From: Phocaeicola fibrisolvens | Lineage (GTDB): Bacteria; Bacteroidota; Bacteroidia; Bacteroidales; Bacteroidaceae | DNA length: 64,000 nt | Direction of reading: 5' to 3' | NCBI RefSeq assembly: GCF_025567125.1 | Contig: NZ_JAOQJI010000003.1 | Location: 1 to 64,000 of the forward strand | Shown here: positions 26,706 through 35,729 of the stretch, piece after piece | Position numbering within the stretch: the first letter of the stretch is position 1 | Layout: each line of letters opens with the position of its first letter | Notes under the pieces: generated by a model | What the model was told of the DNA's origin: nothing | Database searches by the model: none | Seen by the model: only the letters and a program-made list of their open reading frames with translations | Made by a program: the position numbers and the translations under genes

Positions 26706-29533
26706 AGTGACATAACTTTTTGATGTTGGTTGACTTTTCTTGCAAACTCCAGATACAGAAGCCCTCCATCCGCCTTGCGGTCTTCCTCAATACGGGTGAT
26801 GGCCTCCTGCAGCGTACCGTACCGAGCAAGATAAATCTTCAGTGCCTCCTTTTCGGTACGTTCTGTAGTATATGCCCAGTAGCATTCAGGTGCTTCCTCC
26901 ACGCCGTACACATCCGAGTGTTGTCCCCGGCAAATCCACACCTCCTTGAAGTAGCTTCTTCCCTCATGGTTGTTCAGCGCATTGATGGTGAAAATCTGCT
27001 GACGCTGTATGTCTGTGAGTCCCAGAATGGCTGCAATATCCTCATACCTGTCCTTGAACTTGGTCTGGTCAAGCAGAATCTTCACATCCGAGTTGTTGAT
27101 GATGGCCTCCTTCACGATAGGGGAATCAATCACGTCATTAAGCTCCTGTGTGACCACACCGGCTATTCCGTGGAACTTCCGGACGGTCTTATACAAATAT
27201 TTTATATATTCTGCCATGGTAGGTGAAGCGATTGCCTTCCATGCCTCTTCAATGATAAGAGCCTTCCGTCCCTTCTTGATACGCATCTTCTGCAGGAACA
27301 CGTCCATGATAATAAGCACCACAATCGGAAAAAGCACCGGATCATCCTTTATTTTATCTATTTCGAACACAATGAAACGCTCGTCAAACAGGTTGATGTC
27401 CAGGTCGGAGTTCAGCGTCATCTCCAGCTCGCCGCCACGGTAGAACTGTTTCAGTATGGCCGCAAAATCATGTATATTGAAACTGATTTTCTCCAGCTGT
27501 GTAATCTGCGGAATGCGCTCCAGGGCAAACTCATAGTAGGAATTGAACGATAGTTCCTGAACCTTCAGCCTGCACTTCTGTTCCTCCATGTGGTCAATCT
27601 GCCTGTCTATCTTAATCAGCATGGAATTGTTATAAAGTTCCCTCTTATATTTTTCTATGATAGTAAGTGCACGTTCCTTTTCCGATTCTGTGGCCGCTTC
27701 ATCATTAATCAGGGCAGTCAGTGAGCGGCACTGTCGTATCAGCTTCAGACGGCGTACTTCGGAAGGCAGCAGCAGGGCACGGCTTTCAGCCTTCTCCTGA
27801 ACCTCTTCCGTATTTATCTGCCTGTCGATGTCCTCCATGCTGTGCGTGTACTGTTCATAGTCATCCTCCATCTTGGCGGCGACCAGCAGTTTCTGCCTCA
27901 ATGCCTCACGCTCACTGTCACTGAACCCTTCAAACGGATTGAAATAGGCCTCGTAATATTCCACGATGGTCTGGTTTATCAGCATGTCCTCAATCTTTGT
28001 TGGAAATGCGTTACCCTTGAATATCAGGAATATCAGCGATTTAAGGAAGTTCTTCTTCTCACCGAAATTGAGTTCATATTCTTCCTTAGTAACCTTGAAC
28101 GGATTCATGGAGATGGGCTTCTCCTTCGAGTAGGCTATGTATGTACCCTTGTAATATCCGCATATGCCTTCGTAGGAATCACCCGTATCCACCATGACCA
28201 CATCCGTATTCTGTTCCAGCAGCTGACGTACCACACTGTTCATGTGGAACGACTTGCCGGAACCTGAAGGACCGATACAGAAGAAGTTGGCATTGTCCGT
28301 CATCTTCCTTTTGCCTTCCTTGCCGGTAATGTCAATGCAGACAGGCAGTCCCTGACGGTCGGTGTAGTATGTGGTCAGCGGTGTATCCTCAGACTCCTTC
28401 AGATGCTCCTTGAAGAAAAAGCACAAGGCAGCATCCGAAAGCGTCAGGAACAGGTCATAGTCCGGGTTGAATGCATAGCCGTTACCGGGAAAACAGTCCA
28501 TGAAAAGTTCCAGCTGGTTGTAGGCCGTTCTTGACGGCATGATGCCGCACTCATACAGCTTTGTCTCCAGAAAGGAAGTTACAGGAGTAACCTTGTCAGG
28601 CGGACAGCTGACCAGAATGTTGAAGTTGCAGTACACAAGCATGGTACTGTCAACGGCCAGCCTGTCCAGCACTTCCTCAATGTCAGCCCTGGCAATACGG
28701 TTGCTCGGGTCTGGCATGGAACCGTGACGCTTCGCCTTGGCCTGAAGTTTTCGCAGCAGCTTCCTCTGTCCCGGTATCTGAATGACCTGGTTAAACACCA
28801 CACAGTCCGAGTAGGGGACACCGGTAAGGAAAGAAAGCAGGTCGGTTGCGATACCGTAGCCGTTGATGTTCATCTGCGTGTACGGCTTTACCATGGAAGG
28901 CAGGTTTATCTCGTCAATGTCCACCAGCGGATAGGAACGGATAATCCGGTCACCTGTCCTGAGATATTCGTCTGAAGCCTTGAAGTTGGTCATCGAGAAC
29001 GGTCCGTGCCGGAACTGGAATGCCATGAAACGGTGGCAGTACTCGCTGACTTCCTCCTTGCCGAGCTTTCTGTGCCGGATATGCTTTTCCGTCAGAATAT
29101 CATCCGTCTTTGATACCTTGGCATGGAAATCGAGCCATCTCTTCGGGTCGTACTGGATGAACTGGTTCTTCTGTGCCTCCTGGGTGAGGATAAGAAAAGT
29201 CCTTATCTCTGTGAACTCTCTTCCCTCGAAGTATCTGAAATAACTCCTCGTCAGGAACTCCGCATCATCCGGCACGTCATGGTGATATGCCTGTTTGCAC
29301 ATAATATCCTGCTTCTGCAGCGCATATCCCTCACCGATGGTCTGAAGGATATTGGATAGCACGTCATGAAACAGCATGTACTGCTGCGCATCCGTACAAA
29401 GCTGCTGGACCGGATTGGTTATTTCGAAGATAACGGACGGCTCGCCTCTGGCCGAGAACAGCACGACATTGCCGTCCGTCTCCTCCAGCTGCGCATAGAG
29501 TCCGTCAAAAATTCTTTTCCTTTTGTGTGCCAT
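26699..29533 (-). CDS. traG: Conjugation ATPase TraG (VirB4-like)
   Basis: The 944-aa ATPase has an N-terminal VirB4 domain (residues ~1-400) and an ATPase domain with Walker A GPSGSGKS (421-428). A central helical insertion (~530-660, Glu/Arg-rich) follows, then Walker B RKALIIEEAWKA and VTQELNDVIDSPIVKEAI (~785-825). This is the T4SS energy-supplying VirB4 protein, called TraG in Bacteroidetes conjugative transposons. Length and motif order are normal for the family. It lies 15 bp after traF and overlaps the following gene by 7 bp. Confidence 0.93.
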   Translation of the reverse strand: MAHKRKRIFDGLYAQLEETDGNVVLFSARGEPSVIFEITNPVQQLCTDAQQYMLFHDVLSNILQTIGEGYALQKQDIMCKQAYHHDVPDDAEFLTRSYFRYFEGREFTEIRTFLILTQEAQKNQFIQYDPKRWLDFHAKVSKTDDILTEKHIRHRKLGKEEVSEYCHRFMAFQFRHGPFSMTNFKASDEYLRTGDRIIRSYPLVDIDEINLPSMVKPYTQMNINGYGIATDLLSFLTGVPYSDCVVFNQVIQIPGQRKLLRKLQAKAKRHGSMPDPSNRIARADIEEVLDRLAVDSTMLVYCNFNILVSCPPDKVTPVTSFLETKLYECGIMPSRTAYNQLELFMDCFPGNGYAFNPDYDLFLTLSDAALCFFFKEHLKESEDTPLTTYYTDRQGLPVCIDITGKEGKRKMTDNANFFCIGPSGSGKSFHMNSVVRQLLEQNTDVVMVDTGDSYEGICGYYKGTYIAYSKEKPISMNPFKVTKEEYELNFGEKKNFLKSLIFLIFKGNAFPTKIEDMLINQTIVEYYEAYFNPFEGFSDSEREALRQKLLVAAKMEDDYEQYTHSMEDIDRQINTEEVQEKAESRALLLPSEVRRLKLIRQCRSLTALINDEAATESEKERALTIIEKYKRELYNNSMLIKIDRQIDHMEEQKCRLKVQELSFNSYYEFALERIPQITQLEKISFNIHDFAAILKQFYRGGELEMTLNSDLDINLFDERFIVFEIDKIKDDPVLFPIVVLIIMDVFLQKMRIKKGRKALIIEEAWKAIASPTMAEYIKYLYKTVRKFHGIAGVVTQELNDVIDSPIVKEAIINNSDVKILLDQTKFKDRYEDIAAILGLTDIQRQQIFTINALNNHEGRSYFKEVWICRGQHSDVYGVEEAPECYWAYTTERTEKEALKIYLARYGTLQEAITRIEEDRKADGGLLYLEFARKVNQHQKVMSLW

Positions 29534-29548
29534 ACTGTATAAAGTGAT

Positions 29549-29839
29549 TTACTGTTCTTTTCTCAGACTTCTGTAGATATAGATACCTCTTGCCCTTTTC
29601 TTGTTGTGGAGTCCTCCACGCTGCTTGATGTAGATGGTTATCAGTCCCACCAGTGCCATGACCATCATGGCTATGAACCCTGCAATCTTCCCTAAGGCGA
29701 TTGAGAAACCGATGAAGCCTACGAATGATATGCCTATGGCTGCCGCTGCCAGAGTGAGGAAACGGCCGCGTATGCCCATAAACTCCAGCGGTTTCTGCAA
29801 TCCCTTGAACACAGGGTATCCTTCCTGATTCATTGTCAT
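29549..29839 (-). CDS. traF: Conjugal transfer protein TraF (DUF4133, VirB3-like)
   Basis: The 96-aa protein has MNQEGYPVFKGLQKPLEFMGI at its N-terminus, two adjacent transmembrane segments (~35-70) and a short basic tail ending RGIYIYRSLRK. This is the DUF4133/TraF pattern, the VirB3 equivalent placed between the pilin and VirB4 genes. ATGs at 29839 and 29833 are both possible starts. It lies 15 bp upstream of traG and 12 bp downstream of traE. Confidence 0.9.
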   Translation of the reverse strand: MTMNQEGYPVFKGLQKPLEFMGIRGRFLTLAAAAIGISFVGFIGFSIALGKIAGFIAMMVMALVGLITIYIKQRGGLHNKKRARGIYIYRSLRKEQ

Positions 29840-29851
29840 GCCGGGTAAGGA

Positions 29852-30208
29852 TTACTGGAAGAATAGCGGAAGAGCTTCCGAAAGTGCGATGAATGCGATA
29901 CAGCCTCCGATGGTAAGCATGATGGTCTTCTTCACGTCCTGGTCTCCGTTCTGCATCTTGAAATAGACGTTGAAGGCACCGACCAGAACGATAACGGCAG
30001 CAATGGCCTTCATCAGGTTCGATACCGGAGTCTGGTAGGAACTGACTTCCTGGGTGGCTTTGGTAAAACCTGCTGCACCCTTGCTTCCAGCCATTACGTT
30101 TGATGTGGAAATTACGAGTGCAATGGCAGCCACCACACACTTCTGTCCAAAACTTGAACCGATGAAACGCTCCGTAAGATTCCGGGCACTTTTCTTTATT
30201 ATCTGCAT
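29852..30208 (-). CDS. traE: Conjugal transfer protein TraE (DUF4134, VirB2-like pilin)
   Basis: The 118-aa protein has an N-terminal signal segment (~18-40, VVAAIALVISTSNVMAGSKGAAG) and two later hydrophobic helices (VSNLMKAIAAVIVLVGAFNVYF and IMLTIGGCIAFIALSEALPLFF). A short polar loop (MQNGDQDVKKT) lies between them. This is the DUF4134/TraE family, the VirB2-type pilin candidate of Bacteroidetes elements. The TraX homologue at the end of the operon is a possible modifying enzyme for it. Confidence 0.9.
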   Translation of the reverse strand: MQIIKKSARNLTERFIGSSFGQKCVVAAIALVISTSNVMAGSKGAAGFTKATQEVSSYQTPVSNLMKAIAAVIVLVGAFNVYFKMQNGDQDVKKTIMLTIGGCIAFIALSEALPLFFQ

Positions 30209-30277
30209 TTCTGAATAATGTTAAAGGATTTCATCGCCAAAGAAACAGATGTCACTAAAGGAACGGTATATATAATA

Positions 30278-30712
30278 TCAGGCATTCTCACAGCTGAAGA
30301 TAACGGCACCGAGATCACTGGTACCGGTCTCTGCCAGTCTGTTTATTTCCTGAATGATATTCTCTACCAGAATGCCGTCAGTCATGATGGCCTCCCGGTA
30401 AACGTGTCTGGAAGATTCTGATTTGGATGCAGATTTCTCTGTACCATCAGAATTATTGCTTTCATTATTTGATTCGGGATTCTCCGTATTACTCTGTTCT
30501 GAACTTTGTTCTTTGGATTCAGGTTCATCCCGGTTTATTTTTATCGGCCTGAAGTTTCGTGCCTCTTCCGATATGTCTATGTCCTCTTCTTTATGGCTGT
30601 CCTGCTCGGCATTCTGTGCGGCCTTTGCCCTCTGGAAGTCCATGAAAATCATTGCCGCATAGTAGAATACCATTGCCACGAAGAGAAGGAATACTATCTG
30701 TCCGTACTGCAT
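30278..30712 (-). CDS. TraD-position transfer protein with one membrane helix
   Basis: The 144-aa protein has one N-terminal transmembrane helix (residues ~6-24, IVFLLFVAMVFYYAAMIFM). A long, very acidic low-complexity region follows (~40-100, Glu/Ser/Asn/Gln), and then a C-terminal segment (EAIMTDGILVENIIQEINRLAE). It lies between the regulatory genes and traE, where CTnDOT-type elements have TraD. Its start lies 19 bp inside the upstream gene. The family cannot be confirmed from the sequence alone. Confidence 0.65.
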   Translation of the reverse strand: MQYGQIVFLLFVAMVFYYAAMIFMDFQRAKAAQNAEQDSHKEEDIDISEEARNFRPIKINRDEPESKEQSSEQSNTENPESNNESNNSDGTEKSASKSESSRHVYREAIMTDGILVENIIQEINRLAETGTSDLGAVIFSCENA

Positions 30713-31311
30713 GGCTGTTGTAATATAATGTTGGAAGAAAGGGTGGAACTGTCCTGCGGAAGCGGAAGGATATGCAGTCCCAGTCTGATACCCCGGCTTT
30801 CCAGACGTTCCCTGCGTTCCGTAGTGCCGGTATAATAAATCACGTTGTGTTCCTCACTGATGATGTATCCGTTTGACTTCATGTTTGAGCGTACCCTTAC
30901 CTTTGCCCTGTTTGAAATGACACGGATACCGGTTACAGGTTCCAGTCCGAAGACGATACGCCGTCTTTCCCTCTTTACCATCTGGATACGGATACGTGAG
31001 GAAATCCTGTGCTTCTCTTCACTGCTGCGTTTCAGTCCGAGTGCAGCAGCTATGCGTCCGACACTCATCCGGGTAATACCGAGAGCTTTCCCTATCTCAG
31101 AGAAGGAACACTCCTGAAAGTGGTTTCTTATATAGTCGGCACGCTCCATCCATCTGGATTTGGCCATTTTTACAAGTCCAAGTTCACGGGCTTTCAGCTT
31201 GACGGTCGATTCGCTCAGATTGAGAACGGCAGCTGTATAGGCTGTGGTCTCTATCGGATACAGCTCGACAAGAGCGGCCAGCATCCTGTCAGTCCAGTCT
31301 GTTTTTTTCAT
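30694..31311 (-). CDS. Helix-turn-helix protein in the tra operon
   Basis: The 205-aa protein has two tandem helix-turn-helix-like regions: residues ~10-45 (TDRMLAALVELYPIETTAYTAAVLNLSESTVK in shortened form) and ~60-95 (CSFSEIGKALGITRMSVGRIAAALGL). They are of the GcrA/sigma-r4-like kind. A basic C-terminal half follows (RIRIQMVKRERRRIVFGLEP). The likely role is DNA binding, as a regulator of the operon or as a partner of ParA/TraB. It lies 3 bp upstream of the DUF3408-like gene stop and overlaps the TraD-position gene by 19 bp. Confidence 0.65.
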   Translation of the reverse strand: MKKTDWTDRMLAALVELYPIETTAYTAAVLNLSESTVKLKARELGLVKMAKSRWMERADYIRNHFQECSFSEIGKALGITRMSVGRIAAALGLKRSSEEKHRISSRIRIQMVKRERRRIVFGLEPVTGIRVISNRAKVRVRSNMKSNGYIISEEHNVIYYTGTTERRERLESRGIRLGLHILPLPQDSSTLSSNIILQQPCSTDR

Positions 31312-31314
31312 ATC

Positions 31315-31713
31315 CTACAGATTATAGCTGTTAAACAAAGATTTCTTTTCCCTTCTGTATTCTGCCAGACGTGGCAGGTAGGACTTGAAGAATGCCCTTA
31401 CAATGGCATTCACCAGGTCAGAGCGGCATCTGCCATGTATATCGCAGTCGTCCAATGAATCCGCAAGGTCACGGTCAAGCTTGCAGACAAGCCTTTCAGT
31501 CTTATCCGTTCCGAAACCGTCCGATTGCAGATAATCCATGAAGTCATCCCAGCATCCTGTATCCGAAAGGGAAACAGCAGTATCCTTTTTCAGTGTTTCA
31601 TTATTATTTTCTTTTTGCTCAACCTGCGTTCCTGCGGTATCTTCCGTCAATATAAGTTCTGAATCATTGATACCTCTTGTCAGGTCATCTATTTCCGGTA
31701 TATCCTTACTCAT
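31315..31713 (-). CDS. TraB-like (DUF3408-like) partner of ParA
   Basis: The 132-aa protein has a disordered, acidic N-terminal half and a C-terminal segment TERLVCKLDRDLADSLDDCD...RSDLVNAIVRAFFKSYLP that has the strand-helix-helix shape of a ribbon-helix-helix domain. In Bacteroidetes elements the gene after traA is usually the DUF3408/TraB protein with this layout, acting as the DNA-binding partner of the ParA ATPase. It lies 27 bp after traA and 3 bp before the helix-turn-helix gene. Confidence 0.7.
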   Translation of the reverse strand: MSKDIPEIDDLTRGINDSELILTEDTAGTQVEQKENNNETLKKDTAVSLSDTGCWDDFMDYLQSDGFGTDKTERLVCKLDRDLADSLDDCDIHGRCRSDLVNAIVRAFFKSYLPRLAEYRREKKSLFNSYNL

Positions 31714-31740
31714 AGTGCTATGGTTATTGAAGTTTACTGA

Positions 31741-32565
31741 TTATTCTGGTTCTTTATTCTGATTTTCGTTACTGTCCTGTGAAGCTTCATCAGACGGCTG
31801 TGCCTTCTTTTTCTTCTTAGGTTTGGGATTCAGATTTTCCGTCAGCTGTATGCCTTTGAGTTCTTTTTCCCTTATCGGTTGAAGTGTATCGAAGATACTC
31901 TGATAGACCTTGTCAAAGACTGGTGTAACGATAGTGGCCTGCATATCCAGTGCTGCCATGGTACTGAAACGTTCCATATCCGCACGTTTGGGAATCTTTG
32001 CTGTAACATACCCATAGTTGGAGAAGGTATCCCTTGCATTGTCCCAGATAAGCAGTTCGGAACGCTTGCCGATTCTTCCGTCATTCAAATTGGGAATGAT
32101 GAAGAGTCTGGCTTTCATCCTTTCACCGACAGCCTTTTTCAGCCGGTCAACAAACATGAGGAAACTGGCCGTGGACGGAACGGTTACCAGATCATAATGA
32201 AATGGAACTATGATGATATCCGAGTTGACGAACATGGGTATCAGCCCTTCCGCTTTCAGACTGCCGGGAGAGTCCATAAGCACAACGTCAATTTCAGGAT
32301 CGTTGTGCAGTTTCTCCATAAGGGAAGTCATCATCGCCTTATCGTTTGCTTCGTATGCCCATACCTCGTATGGCATTTCCTGTTCGCCATATTTTCTGAT
32401 GTCGGCCTTTCGGCACTTCATGATGGAGTGCTGGAAATCGCAGTCAATCACCACAACCCTTACACCCTTTGTCACCAGATAGTTGGCAAAGGTGACGCAG
32501 AGGGTAGTCTTTCCTACACCTCCCTTCTGATTAGCAAATGTCACTATAACCGGAGTCTGTATCAT
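31741..32565 (-). CDS. traA: ParA-family ATPase TraA
   Basis: The 274-aa protein starts at the ATG at 32565; an upstream TTG at 32601 is open but overlaps the promoter. It has the deviant Walker A FANQKGGVGKTT near residue 10, a Walker A' with DCDFQHS and a Walker B DVVLMDSPGSLKAEG. Its C-terminal tail is Lys-rich (PKPKKKKKAQPSDEASQ). It is the first gene of the T4SS operon, as in CTnDOT-like elements, where ParA-type proteins are thought to position or regulate the element. It lies 27 bp before the RHH-like partner gene. Confidence 0.9.
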   Translation of the reverse strand: MIQTPVIVTFANQKGGVGKTTLCVTFANYLVTKGVRVVVIDCDFQHSIMKCRKADIRKYGEQEMPYEVWAYEANDKAMMTSLMEKLHNDPEIDVVLMDSPGSLKAEGLIPMFVNSDIIIVPFHYDLVTVPSTASFLMFVDRLKKAVGERMKARLFIIPNLNDGRIGKRSELLIWDNARDTFSNYGYVTAKIPKRADMERFSTMAALDMQATIVTPVFDKVYQSIFDTLQPIREKELKGIQLTENLNPKPKKKKKAQPSDEASQDSNENQNKEPE

Positions 32566-32582
32566 TTCAAGTTTTGATTGAT

Positions 32583-32597
32583 TTTGTGACAAATGTA
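32583..32597 (-). promoter_or_regulatory. traA promoter and overlapping dyad
   Basis: On the minus strand TACATTTG (plus 32590-32597) matches the -7 box, placed ~25 bp before the traA ATG at 32565. A perfect 11-bp dyad TTTGTGACAAA (32583-32593) overlaps it, and a related half-site CACATTTGTGA lies at ~32627-32637. The dyad is a candidate operator for the operon's own DNA-binding protein. Confidence 0.55.
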
Positions 32598-32797
32598 TCA
32601 ACCAAGGTATTCAGATAAGAAATGCACAACACATTTGTGATTTAGGTTGTATAAACCGGAATATGTAGGATGTCAATTATCGGGTTATTATGATTTTTTT
32701 AGCTGAAAATGTTACAGTAAAAAGTCTATTGCCTTAGAAATCTCGTATTGAATTGATATTTATAAAAATATTATAGACAGAAAATCAGGAAATTTTG

Positions 32798-32805
32798 TAC
32801 ATTTG
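32798..32805 (+). promoter_or_regulatory. Promoter -7 box for the 147-aa gene
   Basis: TACATTTG matches TAnnTTTG exactly, 31 bp before the ATG at 32836. A short palindrome, TGTATATACA, follows directly at 32807-32816. The 230 bp between traA and this gene otherwise hold only AT-rich sequence and the traA promoter. Confidence 0.55.
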
Positions 32806-32835
32806 ATGTATATACATTAAATTTTAAGGATTAGT

Positions 32836-33279
32836 ATGGAAGAAAAAATATTAGTAGAACCGCTTAGAGACAGATTATATTATGCATGTGATTCCTGTCT
32901 TACCTATATCGACAGCAGAACTTTAATAATTAATTCTGAAGATATTCCTTTGGGAATGGAAAGTAAACCGGAGCTTATCAATACACACAAGTATTTTATC
33001 CTTGAATCCGGAGATTTGGTGCCATGCAATGATCTCTATAATGAAGAATGCAGACTTTTTAATGCAATCCGTTTTGAACATGATGAAGAAATCAGAAAAT
33101 ATGCAATGGAGTGCGTTGTCAGAGGACTGCTTGAAGATTATGGCAATGATAAAGAATCTGTTAATGAGGAATTCATTATCACAAAGGCTGTATGTTATAT
33201 GGATGAAATTGGTCTTCACAACGCTGCCAGATATACAAATGAAATAAAAAACGTTTACCGGAATGAGGTGAAACGCTAA
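32836..33279 (+). CDS. Hypothetical acidic protein
   Basis: The 147-aa, largely helical acidic protein has MEEKILVEPLRDRLYYACDS at its start and ECVVRGLLEDYGNDKESVNEEFI in the middle. No signal peptide or membrane segment is present and I do not recognise the family. It lies directly next to the traA promoter, pointing the other way, with its own -7 box at 32798. It is followed 18 bp downstream by an acetyltransferase gene. It could be an element-encoded regulator, but nothing shows this. Confidence 0.6.
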   Translation: MEEKILVEPLRDRLYYACDSCLTYIDSRTLIINSEDIPLGMESKPELINTHKYFILESGDLVPCNDLYNEECRLFNAIRFEHDEEIRKYAMECVVRGLLEDYGNDKESVNEEFIITKAVCYMDEIGLHNAARYTNEIKNVYRNEVKR

Positions 33280-33297
33280 TTAATAATGATATAATTG

Positions 33298-33843
33298 ATG
33301 ACACCAGTATTAAAATTAACAATAAGTCAAGAAGAAAATTCAGAATTGCCCGTAATCTGCAAACTGACAGAAGCAGCTTTTGCAGATATGCAGGAAAGCG
33401 ATCATCAGGAGCATCATTTAGTGGACAAACTGCATAAGTCCGATACATATATTCCGGAACTGTCGCTGGTCGCAAAAACGGAAAAAGGAGAGTTAGTAGG
33501 ATATATTTTGTTGACGAAAGTGGAAATCGTTTCAGAAAGTGAAGTCCATACATCTTTGGCTGTAGCTCCGCTTGCCGTTCTTCCTAAGTACCAGAACAGA
33601 GGCATAGGAGGAATGTTACTTAAAGAAGCACATAAAAGAGCAGCCGCACTTGGATATGGAACAGCTGTCCTGCTTGGGCATAAAGACTATTATCCACGCT
33701 TCGGTTACCGCAAAGCAGCTAACTATGGTGTCACGTTTCCGTTTGATGTGCCTTCTGAATATTGTCAGGTTATCGAACTGATACCTGATGCATTGAAAAG
33801 CATTAAGGGAATTGTACGTTACCCAGCTGTTTTCTTTGAATAA
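33298..33843 (+). CDS. GNAT-family N-acetyltransferase (YhbS-like)
   Basis: The 181-aa protein has the GNAT fold: beta strands SLVAKTEKGELVGYILLTKVEI, then the acetyl-CoA loop LAVLPKYQNRGIGGMLLKEAHKRA (Q-x-x-G-x-G motif), and VLLGHKDYYPRFGYRKA near the C-terminus. These fit the YhbS-like subfamily, whose substrates are mostly unknown. The ATG at 33298 was chosen rather than the TTG at 33295. It follows the 147-aa gene and ends at a shared hairpin terminator facing a second GNAT gene. Confidence 0.85.
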   Translation: MTPVLKLTISQEENSELPVICKLTEAAFADMQESDHQEHHLVDKLHKSDTYIPELSLVAKTEKGELVGYILLTKVEIVSESEVHTSLAVAPLAVLPKYQNRGIGGMLLKEAHKRAAALGYGTAVLLGHKDYYPRFGYRKAANYGVTFPFDVPSEYCQVIELIPDALKSIKGIVRYPAVFFE

Positions 33844-33847
33844 ATAG

Positions 33848-33905
33848 ATATTGGTTCAGTTTGTACATTCCAAACTTAACAGGGTATACAGAACTGAACC
33901 AATAT
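33848..33905. terminator. Bidirectional terminator between two acetyltransferase genes
   Basis: A perfect 14-bp inverted repeat (ATATTGGTTCAGTT at 33848-33861 with its complement at 33892-33905) lies between two convergent genes, 4 bp after one stop and 3 bp after the other. Confidence 0.75.
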
Positions 33906-33908
33906 ATT

Positions 33909-34457
33909 TCATCGTACAGCTTTGTTATCCGAAAAGCAGGAAGCATTTATGCGGTATACCTTATGAGGCATTTCTTCTCCACGATAATGCTTGACAACAG
34001 AATCAATCGGTATCATACCATTCCTTATCGCAACTTTTTGTGATGCAATATTGTTGTCACGGATTATTGAATACATTGCATCGAAATGCAATGTACTGAA
34101 TCCATAATCCCGACATGCCGTAGCAGCTTCTATAGCATATCCCTTGTGCCAATATTTGTAAGCCAAAAGATATCCGACTTCCGGAACCATCATATCGTTG
34201 TATTCCTGCATCGTTATTCCGCATTGTCCAATCATTTCGCCGCTCTCTTTCAGCACGACAGCCCAAAGGCCAAATCCGAAATCTTTGTAGCGTTGGAGTT
34301 GTTTTTGCATCCACACCATAGTTTCTTCATCATTAAAGGCTCCATTATAGGCGTACATTACTCTTTCATCCTGCAAAATAGAACGAAGAGAATCCATATC
34401 GGAAACGTTCATTTCACGCAACAGCAATCTCTTTGTTTCTAAAATCAGATGTTCCAT
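33909..34457 (-). CDS. GNAT-family N-acetyltransferase (RimJ/RimL type)
   Basis: The 182-aa protein has LETKRLLLREMNVSDMDSLRSI at the N-terminus and the acetyl-CoA-binding region YKYWHKGYAIEAATACRDYGF, followed by IIRDNNIASQKVAIRNGM. This is the RimJ/RimL-type GNAT pattern; such enzymes acetylate ribosomal proteins or, in some cases, antibiotics. The ATG at 34457 was chosen rather than a TTG two codons upstream. It converges on the first GNAT gene with a shared terminator. Confidence 0.85.
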   Translation of the reverse strand: MEHLILETKRLLLREMNVSDMDSLRSILQDERVMYAYNGAFNDEETMVWMQKQLQRYKDFGFGLWAVVLKESGEMIGQCGITMQEYNDMMVPEVGYLLAYKYWHKGYAIEAATACRDYGFSTLHFDAMYSIIRDNNIASQKVAIRNGMIPIDSVVKHYRGEEMPHKVYRINASCFSDNKAVR

Positions 34458-34613
34458 ATACAAACAGTTTCATTATAAATACAATTCTTCAATAAAATGG
34501 TTAGGATGCCCCTCCATATTTACCTTGATATATCCTATTGGAAAAATGAATAAACGAATCAAAAACATTTAAGATGTTATGCGTCCGGAATGGGAATCAA
34601 GGGAACGGCATCC

Positions 34614-35144
34614 CTATTTTGTACTTTCCTTTATAACATCCGTATCTATTTGATATACTTCTTCAATAAGAACATAGTTGTAACCTCTCAATATGCATTG
34701 CTCCAGATTATACCTGTTGGTTTTAATCATGTCATCGGCAACAATGTCCGTAGACAACCTTTTCTCTATCACACTTCCGTATTTTACAATGTCCGCAAAG
34801 TGCTGTCTTATATACTCTTCGCTGAATATCAGATAAATATATTTTATATCCCGCATATAATCATCCGCAAAGTCTTTTTCCCATCCGAATGGTATATAGC
34901 ATCCTTCCACTATAAGGTTCTGTCTGTTTTCAATGCAGGTCTTTATGATTTCCCGCACAACAGGCCACAGAAAATCTGTCAAAACTGAATCCGGACTTTC
35001 AGGAGACAAATTTGTCTGCCCGCTCCTGATAAGCCCCATCTTCAGATGGTCTATTGACAGATATGAATATTTGTATTTCTCCGACAGTCTTTGTGCAAGC
35101 AAGGTTTTTCCCGTATGCGTGTCACCAGCAATCAAAATAATCAT
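34614..35144 (-). CDS. P-loop kinase-like ATPase
   Basis: The 176-aa protein has a Walker A motif (ILIAGDTHTGKTLLAQRLSEKY, GDTHTGKT at ~6-13) and a small-molecule-kinase layout: SYLSIDHLKMGLIRSG at ~27-42 and NLIVEGCYIPFGWEKDF around residue 75. It resembles AAA_33/2-phosphoglycerate-kinase or zeta-toxin-like kinases; the substrate is unknown. It is co-oriented with the GNAT gene upstream (12 bp apart) and with the methyltransferase, so these three form one leftward unit. Confidence 0.75.
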   Translation of the reverse strand: MIILIAGDTHTGKTLLAQRLSEKYKYSYLSIDHLKMGLIRSGQTNLSPESPDSVLTDFLWPVVREIIKTCIENRQNLIVEGCYIPFGWEKDFADDYMRDIKYIYLIFSEEYIRQHFADIVKYGSVIEKRLSTDIVADDMIKTNRYNLEQCILRGYNYVLIEEVYQIDTDVIKESTK

Positions 35145-35155
35145 AACAAATTGGT

Positions 35156-35728
35156 CTACAACTTTTCAATAAAATGAATCGGATATTTATCCCAGTATTC
35201 TTTATACATCCAGTTTTCTTCTTTGGTAAAATTCAGCTGATACAATCGAAATTCAACTAAAAAATTCTTTGGTTGCCACAATTCCTCATACGTGTAGCAG
35301 TATTTTATACCGCAAACCTGCATTACATTACCGCTTCTTGGATTGTTCCTGTCATGTGTGGCAGTAATGTACTTCTTTACTCGTTCGACAACAGCCTTGC
35401 CTGCCTCCGAAGCGATACCTCTGTGCCAAAATTCTTTACGGAGCCCATAGCTAAAATCATGGTGTTCTTCCATATCAACTTTAACATATCCTATTGGATA
35501 ATTGTCGTCTTTCAGACAAATGGCATAAGCGTATGCTTGAGGTTGTTCATATTTGACTGCATACCTTTCCGCATAGAATTTCTTGGTTTCTTCAATATCT
35601 TTTAGAGGAAACCAAGGCAGGAATCTGTTGACTTCTTCATCTTTCAGAATAAGGAAAAGAGCCTCAATGTCGTTTTCTGTAAACTTCCTTAATATCAATC
35701 TGTCTGTTTCTAATGTAGGGGTATTCAT
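35156..35728 (-). CDS. GNAT-family N-acetyltransferase
   Basis: The 190-aa protein has the family N-terminus (TLETDRLILRKFTENDIEALF), then FLPWFPLKDIEETKKFYAERY and the acetyl-CoA loop HRGIASEAGKAVVERVKKYI. This is a RimJ/RimL-type acetyltransferase of unknown substrate. The ATG at 35728, 1 bp after the methyltransferase stop, was chosen over an upstream in-frame ATG at 35770 that would overlap that gene. The tight spacing points to a shared function or regulation. Confidence 0.82.
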   Translation of the reverse strand: MNTPTLETDRLILRKFTENDIEALFLILKDEEVNRFLPWFPLKDIEETKKFYAERYAVKYEQPQAYAYAICLKDDNYPIGYVKVDMEEHHDFSYGLRKEFWHRGIASEAGKAVVERVKKYITATHDRNNPRSGNVMQVCGIKYCYTYEELWQPKNFLVEFRLYQLNFTKEENWMYKEYWDKYPIHFIEKL

Positions 35729-35729
35729 A